Below, in pieces: positions 57,821 to 63,055 of a stretch of 63,055 nt of DNA. Position 1 is the stretch's first letter. Each line of letters opens with the position of its first letter. The notes under the pieces are model-generated. The model had not been told where the DNA came from and did not search any database. It was given only the letters and a program-made list of their open reading frames with translations. The stretch is from Pseudomonas viridiflava (GTDB lineage: Bacteria > Pseudomonadota > Gammaproteobacteria > Pseudomonadales > Pseudomonadaceae), in assembly GCF_003702045.1 (NCBI RefSeq), contig NZ_RBTP01000017.1, positions 1-63,055 of the forward strand. Reading direction: 5' to 3'. The position numbers and the translations under genes were made by a program.

Positions 57821-57994
57821 ATGAGTTACCTCATTTCCCTCGTCATCGGTGCGGCCGTCGGCCTGCTGTACGGCGCACTGGATTTCCGCTCACCCGCACC
57901 GCCCGCCATCGCGCTGGTCGGTCTGCTGGGCATGCAACTGGGGGAACAGGCATGGCCGGTGGGCAAGCACCTGCTGGCTTCCTGGATTTCCTGA
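57821..57994 (+). CDS. XapX-domain membrane protein (57 aa)
   Basis: GGAG lies seven bases before the ATG. The frame reads MSYLISLVIGAAVGLLYGAL, then DFRSPAPPAIALVGLLGMQ and LGEQAWPVGKH. The SPAPPxIALVGLLGMxLGEQ block is the XapX (DUF1427) signature. Two hydrophobic helices flank the Pro-rich turn. Function is unknown; XapX proteins are often found beside oxidoreductases or hydrolases, as here with the MDR gene 34 bp downstream. The protein is short enough to be missed by automatic gene calling. Confidence 0.87.
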   Translation: MSYLISLVIGAAVGLLYGALDFRSPAPPAIALVGLLGMQLGEQAWPVGKHLLASWIS

Positions 57995-58028
57995 ACTTCA
58001 GTCTTTCTCTCTCTAAAAAGGCCACCCC

Positions 58029-58988
58029 ATGAACGCCCTGCAATTCTCCCGAACCGGCGATCTCGCCGCACTGGAATACGTCGAACTGCCAACCCCTAAG
58101 CCTGCGGACGGCGAAGTACTGATCCAGGTGAAAGCCGCCGGCCTCAACCCCAGCGATGTGAAGAACGTGCTGGGCCGTTTTCCCTACACCACACTGCCGC
58201 GCATCCCAGGTCGCGACTTTGCTGGCGTGGTCACTGGAGGCCCGCAAACGCTGATCGGTCAGGAAGTCTGGGGCACAGGCCGCGAGCCAGGCTTCTTTCG
58301 CGATGGCTCGCATGCCGAGTACATCACCTTGCCGGCCGCAGGCGTTGCCCTCAAACCTCACGCGTTGAGCTTCGTACAGGCGGCGAGCCTCGGCGTGCCT
58401 TACACCACGGCGTGGGACGCCTTGCAGCGCAGCCTTGTGAAGCGCGAAACGCGTTTGCTGGTCATCGGTGCCAATGGCGCAGTGGGTAGCGCGGCGATGG
58501 CGTTGGGCAAGATTCTGGGTGCCCACGTGCTGGTGGCCGTGCGCCGCCCGGAGCACCTTCAAGCGCTCCAGGGCCAGGGCTTCGACGGCATTTTGCTCGA
58601 CACACCCGAGCGGCTTTCCGATCAGGTAAAGGAAACATTTGAAGCGGGCGCCGAGGTGATCTTCGACACCACCGGCTTCTGGCTGCCAGCCGCCGTGCCT
58701 GCGCTTGCACCGTTCGGACGCATCGCGATCATTGCCGCGCCCGTCGACGGCCATGTTCAGTTGCCCGCGCTGGCGCTGTACCGCAAAGGGGGATCAGTTG
58801 TGGGTATCAACTCGCTGCTCTACGACTGCGCGACCTGCGCCACCATGCTCGATCAGTTCGGCCAGTTCTTCGACCAAGGGCACTTGGCGCTACCGGTGGA
58901 TCTGGTCCAATCCCCGTTGAGCGAAGGCGCAGCGCGTTATGCCGAGGTCAACGAGGGCAGGGGCGACAAGATCATTCTGGTGCCTTGA
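58029..58988 (+). CDS. Zinc-independent MDR alcohol dehydrogenase/quinone reductase-like protein
   Basis: This 319-aa medium-chain reductase has LPTPKPADGEVLIQVKAAGL, NPSDVKNVLGRFPYTTLPRI, PGRDFAGVVTGG, the dinucleotide-binding LLVIGANGAVGSAAMALGK and FDTTGFWLPAAVPALAPFGR. The cysteine and histidine ligands of zinc-type enzymes are absent, so it resembles NADPH:quinone reductases. It follows xapX and probably shares its transcript. Confidence 0.9.
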   Translation: MNALQFSRTGDLAALEYVELPTPKPADGEVLIQVKAAGLNPSDVKNVLGRFPYTTLPRIPGRDFAGVVTGGPQTLIGQEVWGTGREPGFFRDGSHAEYITLPAAGVALKPHALSFVQAASLGVPYTTAWDALQRSLVKRETRLLVIGANGAVGSAAMALGKILGAHVLVAVRRPEHLQALQGQGFDGILLDTPERLSDQVKETFEAGAEVIFDTTGFWLPAAVPALAPFGRIAIIAAPVDGHVQLPALALYRKGGSVVGINSLLYDCATCATMLDQFGQFFDQGHLALPVDLVQSPLSEGAARYAEVNEGRGDKIILVP

Positions 58989-58996
58989 AACCGCAA

Positions 58997-59533
58997 TCAG
59001 TTATCCAGCGCAAGCAACTGGACGAACACGGCAAAACTGCCCAGAAACAGCCAGAAAAAACTGAACAGCCAAGGCGTGCGCTTGGAAAACAGCAGTGATT
59101 TCTTCGGCCCTGTCTCGCTGGACTCCCAGTCGCTGAACAGCGGCGAGTCGTCATAGGTCAGCCCGATGACCGGCTCGCTGCGCAGCAACCCCGCCTGCTT
59201 GCTATGCCAATGCATGATGATGTCGCACGCCGCCCGGATGCCGGGCCACGCGGCGATCGTGCAAAACAGCCCCAACAACGCCAGCATCGCAGGCACCACC
59301 AAGGTAAACATCACCCCCCAGTCAGGGTTCATGTTCGCCATTGACGAGGCGTAGGCGATCACCAGAAACGACTGCGCCGACAAGTAGGCGTTGGTGCGAT
59401 TGGACAGGTTGGTCGTTTCGTAATGAATCTCGCGCCTGTAAAAATCCAGCCGTTCCTTGGGAGAACCGAACAATTTGACTTGCTGCTCATCGACGACGTG
59501 CTCGGGCGTCTCGTCTGTGATAATTCTGGACAC
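58997..59533 (-). CDS. Inner-membrane protein with three helices, unknown
   Basis: This 178-aa protein has a cytoplasmic start with FGSPKERLDFYRREIHYETT and NLSNRTNAYLSAQSFLVIAY, helices near 50-68, 75-100 and 157-176, and a soluble loop of about 50 residues between the last two. I do not recognise the family. It converges tail to tail with the MDR gene with only 8 bp between and stands alone. Confidence 0.75.
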   Translation of the reverse strand: MSRIITDETPEHVVDEQQVKLFGSPKERLDFYRREIHYETTNLSNRTNAYLSAQSFLVIAYASSMANMNPDWGVMFTLVVPAMLALLGLFCTIAAWPGIRAACDIIMHWHSKQAGLLRSEPVIGLTYDDSPLFSDWESSETGPKKSLLFSKRTPWLFSFFWLFLGSFAVFVQLLALDN

Positions 59534-59659
59534 AGTTAATCAATACCGAATGTTAAAGATGCTGGGTAGACCCTGATCCGCGTTGAGCAGTTCGACCTAA
59601 AATCGCCTCCATAAGGACCGTTCATCCTTTAGATCCGGCTACACGATAAGGACCTCGTC

Positions 59660-60232
59660 ATGACCCCAACCCTGCAGACCGAGCGCCTGCTGCTCACCCC
59701 GCTTGAGCTGGCCGATGCTCCCGCCATGCAGCAGCTTTTCCCACACTGGGAAATCGTACGTTTTTTGAACAATCGTGTGCCTTGGCCTTATCCCGCCGAC
59801 GGCGCGCTGCGTTACATCCAGGACGTCGCCCTGCCAGCCACCGAGCAAGGCACCCAGTGGCACTGGATGATTCGCCTGCACACCGCGCCGCATCAGATCA
59901 TCGGCAGCATCAGTCTCATGACCACCCCAGGCAACAACCGCGGTTTCTGGCTGCACCCGGACTGGCAAGGCAACGGCTACATGCAGGAGGCCTGCGTGGT
60001 GATCAACGCGTTCTGGTTTGAAACGTTGGGCCAACCGCTGATGCAAGTCCCCAAGGCCGCGCCGAACGAAGGATCGCGGCGGGTTTCGCTCAAGGAAGGC
60101 ATGCGATTGGTGTCGACGGGAGAAAGCGACTATGTGAGCGGCAGGTTCCCGGAGGAGATTTGGGAGATGACGCGGGAGGAGTGGGCAGGGCATCGACTCG
60201 ACAGTGCTTCGTCAGATACTGAGCGAGGCTGA
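59660..60232 (+). CDS. RimJ/RimL-type GNAT N-acetyltransferase
   Basis: This 190-aa protein has the RimL-like opening TLQTERLLLTPLELADAPAM, then IGSISLMTTPGNNRGFWLHP and DWQGNGYMQEACVVINAFWF, which is the acetyl-CoA binding motif A (Q/R-x-x-G-x-G/Y). The closing segment RRVSLKEGMRLV is family-typical. The last ~10 residues (DSASSDTERG) read into sequence of a second GNAT gene fragment, so the native C-terminus may have been altered by a deletion. Its function should not be affected. Confidence 0.88.
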   Translation: MTPTLQTERLLLTPLELADAPAMQQLFPHWEIVRFLNNRVPWPYPADGALRYIQDVALPATEQGTQWHWMIRLHTAPHQIIGSISLMTTPGNNRGFWLHPDWQGNGYMQEACVVINAFWFETLGQPLMQVPKAAPNEGSRRVSLKEGMRLVSTGESDYVSGRFPEEIWEMTREEWAGHRLDSASSDTERG

Positions 60233-60353
60233 TGCCAGCGCCACAGCGGTTCGAGTCGGCGCCCTCAAGAAAAGCGACTCAAACCGCTTTTACATCCGCC
60301 ACGGCTTCCAGCTTGTTGAAGCGACGAATTTGATCACTACTACCTTCGCCAGA
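60207..60353 (+). pseudogene. 3' fragment of a second GNAT acetyltransferase
   Basis: In the frame beginning LRQILSEADASATAVRVGAL the sequence continues KKSDSNRFYIRHGFQLVEA, the last beta-alpha-beta unit of a GNAT protein (V-x-x-x-N-R-x-x-Y-x-x-x-G-F). There is no N-terminal domain and no start; it begins inside the end of the intact GNAT gene. It is most simply explained by a deletion joining two neighbouring acetyltransferase genes. Confidence 0.7.
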
Positions 60354-60368
60354 AGCCCTGATCAATCA

Positions 60369-61100
60369 TTAGGCAGAGGCAGCAAAACCCTTCGAACGGG
60401 CTTCGCCTCTCGCTATCAAAACTTCCGGCGTCGCCCGCTCGGCCTTGGCAGCCATTTGATTGAAGAACATCCCGTCAAACTGCTCCTTGGACGGGGTGGA
60501 GGTCTTGGGGATCAACAGCGCTCCCAAGTCCAGCGTGTTGGCAAAGTTCTCCTTGGTCAGGTTGTACTGACCGAGGTAGCTGCCCGTAAACGCGGAATCC
60601 GCATTCACCATATCAATGGCCGAATCGCGATACGCCACGGCCACGGACTTCAGCTCGCTGGCGCTATTGAGCAGCGTGTTCAAGCGCTCCATGTCGGCAT
60701 CGCTCAACTGCCCGGCACTGTTGATCGCTTTCAAGCTGCCATCTTCTTGCACCGTGAAGCCAAACTTCTTGTCGGCCAGATCCGGGTACAAGTACGACAA
60801 CGCAGACTTGAAGTCCTCGAACGAGCCTTTCATCTGCTCCTTGAGGCTATTGGACAATGCCGCCAATCGCGGAAACTCCGGCGACTGATCAGGGCCGATA
60901 ACCGTATCGATCACCTCAATGGGCCCCGTGGTGGTCGGGGGCAATACGACGGGAGGAGTAACGACGATTGGCTTGGCATTCAACAACGCCTCCCTCGCGG
61001 CGTCGCTCATGGGCTGTGGCGTGAGCTTTACGTCAGAAGGGGTGAGCTTGGCGACGACAGAGGGAATGGCGGTGGGGCTTAGGGAGATAAGCATGTTCAT
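60369..61100 (-). CDS. Unknown Pseudomonas-type protein of 243 aa
   Basis: The protein begins MNMLISLSPTAIPSVVAKLT and has a Pro/Thr/Val-rich N-terminus without a cleavable signal. The rest is soluble and partly helical: RLAALSNSLKEQMKGSFEDF, LKAINSAGQLSDADMERLNT, LGQYNLTKENFANTLDLGAL. The N-A-G-Q-L-S/T-x-x-D-x-x-x-L block recurs, in my recollection, in uncharacterised pseudomonad proteins. The N-terminal composition (few charges, many Ser/Thr/Pro) is not unlike that of secreted effectors, but no hrp box or chaperone gene is seen, so this is not claimed. Confidence 0.7.
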   Translation of the reverse strand: MNMLISLSPTAIPSVVAKLTPSDVKLTPQPMSDAAREALLNAKPIVVTPPVVLPPTTTGPIEVIDTVIGPDQSPEFPRLAALSNSLKEQMKGSFEDFKSALSYLYPDLADKKFGFTVQEDGSLKAINSAGQLSDADMERLNTLLNSASELKSVAVAYRDSAIDMVNADSAFTGSYLGQYNLTKENFANTLDLGALLIPKTSTPSKEQFDGMFFNQMAAKAERATPEVLIARGEARSKGFAASA

Positions 61101-61551
61101 CGGTCCATGATTGTGTTTGTTCAGAGGGTATCGACGGGGTGGGGTTGGAGCTTTAGGGGAGAGTGACGGGCGGTGTATTGGACGTTAGAAAATGTGGCGA
61201 TCATCGTGCTGTACAGAAATTGGTACCTGTACTCCGAATACTGCGTGCTGAGGGTTGTGCGTGTTGCGAGCAGTTGTAAACCTGTGACGCCGACAGTGTT
61301 ACTCAATACCTTGCGCAACCACTAATCCTAATGGCCGGCTTAGCCCGCGCTTATGTTTGGTAGTAGAAAGGCCGGTGCAAGCCGGCCTTTCATGTCTGAA
61401 CTACAGAGTATGCGGACTAAATTTAATCAGATAACTTGTCTCCGAATTACACGCGCTCTATAAACTGTATGTGGAATTAAGAATGAAGTAAGGAAATTGC
61501 ATTTGCATATAAGCTTAAGCTAAAATTTCTGTTGATGTATAATTGCTTGAT
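61101..61551. other. Intergenic region, no gene
   Basis: These 451 bp hold no supported gene; a 65-codon open frame at 61121-61318 lacks a ribosome site and family features. Base composition drops sharply after about 61400, marking the edge of the AT-rich region. A strong terminator lies at 61367-61390. Confidence 0.5.
61367..61390. terminator. Strong symmetrical hairpin terminator
   Basis: AAAGGCCGG-TGCAAG-CCGGCCTTT is a perfect 9-bp stem with A and T tracts on its two sides, so it may act in both directions. It lies about 160 bp beyond the stop of the minus-strand membrane protein gene and upstream of the 243-aa gene. Confidence 0.75.
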
Positions 61552-62712
61552 TCATTGTTCGGCTGCTTGATTTTTTGATAAAGGACTCATTTTTGTGGTT
61601 TCATTGTTTTTTGGCAGTCTTTGAGCTTTACTATTTTTAATGACAGCGCAATATGGCGACTTGCTAGGCCAATCCTTACGTTCAGTCTTTAAAAATTTTT
61701 CGGGACAAAGAAGCAAGGTGTCGCCAAAAGAGAAAAGGGGGAACGCCTCAATGACTGGCTTTTTGTCTTGAATAACTACAGTGCCCCAAGTCTTCTCGTC
61801 AAAATTTTCTTTCGTATAGTTTTCAGTCAGCAAAAAATAGGATGCCGATTGTTCTCGTGCACTCATAAGATAGGCCGCTTGGTAAACGATATAAGAGGAA
61901 CCTCCGGGTGATATGGCGATAGATATAAAAAGCGCGATTAGTAGAGTCGTTAGTAATGAAGTGGTACGAACGAATAAGTTCGCATTTGTTAGATAGAATG
62001 CGATTACTGGTATAAGCATGGCGCAGGCTGACACTATGGAGGCTATCATCAGGTCATTGGCCGCCTCAGGGGTGTCTTCCCCGGAATAAGCCTTCACAAT
62101 CAGTAATGCTGGAAAAACCGCGGACACTATTGTGCCAAGTATGAGAATGTTTAATATAAATAATGCTGTAAATCGCACGAATTTGCTGTTTGGATTCGAT
62201 GAGGCGCTGGATGCAACCCATCGGTTAATAGCATTTCGAAACGTTGAGCTCATATGAAGTAAAGCTGTGTTTACAATCGAAAAAATTATAAGCGATAGTC
62301 CGATGGTTATTTCGTTGTGGTAAGGCGTTTTATATACAGACCATATTAGTGCGGTGATGCCTAAAGCTATTGGCAATGCAAGAATTAAAGTCAGTCGTGC
62401 TCTTGTCGAGTGGTTGTCATCTAGAAACGAAGCTGTGAGGCCAAAAATTCCGGTTGTTGTTATCAGTATTAGTAAATATGCGCTGACTACAATAGTTATT
62501 ATGATTAGCCAAAAAAATAATGCTGATTTGGCATCGAATATTGCTGCTATCAGATCAGGTCGGCCAATTGTTTGAGTGTATTTGTAAATCGTGTAAAAGC
62601 CTATTAGTGTTCCGAGTCCACCTAGAAAAACACTGAAAACTTGCCAGTGAGTTATGAGGCGCTTTACCATTATTTTTAGTTCATCTCTAAAGGTTAGATT
62701 GTTTGCTGACAC
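61552..62712 (-). CDS. AT-rich polytopic membrane protein, unknown, probably acquired
   Basis: This 386-aa protein has about eight predicted helices between residues 20 and 275 (for example VFSVFLGGLGTLIGFYTIY, LFFWLIIITIVVSAYLLIL, LTLILALPIALGITALIW, FILNILILGTIVSAVFPALL). A soluble C-terminal domain of about 110 residues follows (SYFLLTENYTKENFDEKTW, FGDTLLLCPEKFLKTER). No family is recognised. The gene is far more AT-rich than the rest of the window and uses A/T-ending codons, which with the IS30 remnant beside it suggests horizontal acquisition. Confidence 0.7.
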   Translation of the reverse strand: MSANNLTFRDELKIMVKRLITHWQVFSVFLGGLGTLIGFYTIYKYTQTIGRPDLIAAIFDAKSALFFWLIIITIVVSAYLLILITTTGIFGLTASFLDDNHSTRARLTLILALPIALGITALIWSVYKTPYHNEITIGLSLIIFSIVNTALLHMSSTFRNAINRWVASSASSNPNSKFVRFTALFILNILILGTIVSAVFPALLIVKAYSGEDTPEAANDLMIASIVSACAMLIPVIAFYLTNANLFVRTTSLLTTLLIALFISIAISPGGSSYIVYQAAYLMSAREQSASYFLLTENYTKENFDEKTWGTVVIQDKKPVIEAFPLFSFGDTLLLCPEKFLKTERKDWPSKSPYCAVIKNSKAQRLPKNNETTKMSPLSKNQAAEQ

Positions 62713-62840
62713 ATTGAGCTCCTTGCTGCGTTAAATGCGATCCTTGGCTAGGGATAGCTATAGAATAGCTGTATCGGCATTTTTTAAATTTTCTTTAAAT
62801 ATTTCATTGTTAGGGCAAGTTTGAGGTGTTTGAAATTTGT

Positions 62841-62884
62841 TATTAGGATGGCTTGACGCTGGTTTCATTGTTGCCATCCTAATA
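62841..62884. repeat. Perfect 11-bp inverted repeat near the window end
   Basis: TATTAGGATGG at 62841-62851 and CCATCCTAATA at 62874-62884 are exact complements with a 22-bp spacer. It lies between the AT-rich membrane protein gene and the IS30-family remnant. It may be a recombination site, an operator or the trace of a lost element; the spacer lacks a T-tract pattern typical of terminators. Confidence 0.6.
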
Positions 62885-62951
62885 AAGTTAGGTTTTATCA
62901 GTGGCGGCAGCAAAAACTGAGTGCAACACCTTTACCTCAGGTAGGGCGGTG

Positions 62952-63055
62952 ATGTCTTATACCGAACTCAGTATCGAAGAACGCGTAAACATCCAAATCG
63001 GACAATACCAATAGCTCAGTCAGCGTAAGATTACTGTAACCGCTCCATGAACCTC
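62952..63055 (+). pseudogene. IS30-family transposase, 5' part, broken by stop codons (runs off the window)
   Basis: The frame from 62952 reads MSYTELSIEERVNIQIGQYQ and then hits TAG at 63012; it continues LSQRKITVTAP and another stop. The opening and the LSQRKI motif are the N-terminal helix-turn-helix region of IS30-family transposases, where L-N-R-S-P-S-T-I-S would follow. Loss of the frame shows decay. The sequence before it (about 62905-62940) may include the left inverted repeat. Confidence 0.75.

Noticed and set aside
60354..61082. Continuation of the plus-strand frame beyond the GNAT fragment.
   Set aside because: It is antisense to the 243-aa gene; only the first ~50 codons resemble a GNAT protein.
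61121..61318. 65-codon minus-strand open frame.
   Set aside because: It has no ribosome site, no hydrophobic pattern and no family resemblance.

Overview
The window looks like a chromosome segment from a Pseudomonas of the P. syringae group. This rests on an OprD-type porin, GGA-rich RsmX-like small RNAs with GacA-box-like upstream sites, P. syringae-style REP and dispersed repeats, an agmatine deiminase, a DctB/DctD-like pair and the composition of the core genes. It is inference from content; no database was consulted.

Positions 1-24569 are one minus-strand type VI secretion (T6SS) locus. In transcription order it reads: unknown 249-aa protein, tssB, tssC, tssE, tssF, tssG, tssH (clpV), tssJ, tssK, tssL, tssM, tagF, a second short TssM/IcmF-like protein with a C-terminal OmpA domain, hcp, tssA, PAAR, a thiolase-like protein, an unknown protein, a lipoprotein, and the first 82 codons of vgrG, cut by the window edge. 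Many genes overlap by ATGA, so this is essentially one operon. hcp is flanked by RNA hairpins. The last five genes form a spike and cargo module.

Positions 24570-31151 are variable: a divergent 718-bp promoter region, a membrane M48 metalloprotease, a decayed ADP-ribosylglycohydrolase, a complete IS5-family element with a TTAG target duplication, a small membrane protein, and two tandem RsmX-like sRNAs whose stems show compensatory changes.

Positions 31152-50220 are mostly housekeeping and metabolic: acyl-CoA ligase, a membrane-anchored unknown, RecQ-type helicase, glycine-zipper protein, FdhF/YdeP-type molybdoenzyme with fdhD, LysR regulator, BON-LysM protein, a nucleotide-turnover group (HAD nucleotidase, nudE, cysQ), thioesterase, a sigma54 two-component pair, and rmlB-rmlA-rmlC without rmlD.

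Positions 50457-63055 hold a three-part kinase/M23-like/class-III aminotransferase fusion, agmatine deiminase, an OprD porin, an AraC regulator, an overlooked 57-aa XapX protein, an MDR oxidoreductase, a GNAT gene with a fragment of a second GNAT fused to its tail, a Pseudomonas-type unknown, and an AT-rich end with a polytopic membrane protein and a broken IS30-family transposase. No tRNA, rRNA or CRISPR array was seen.
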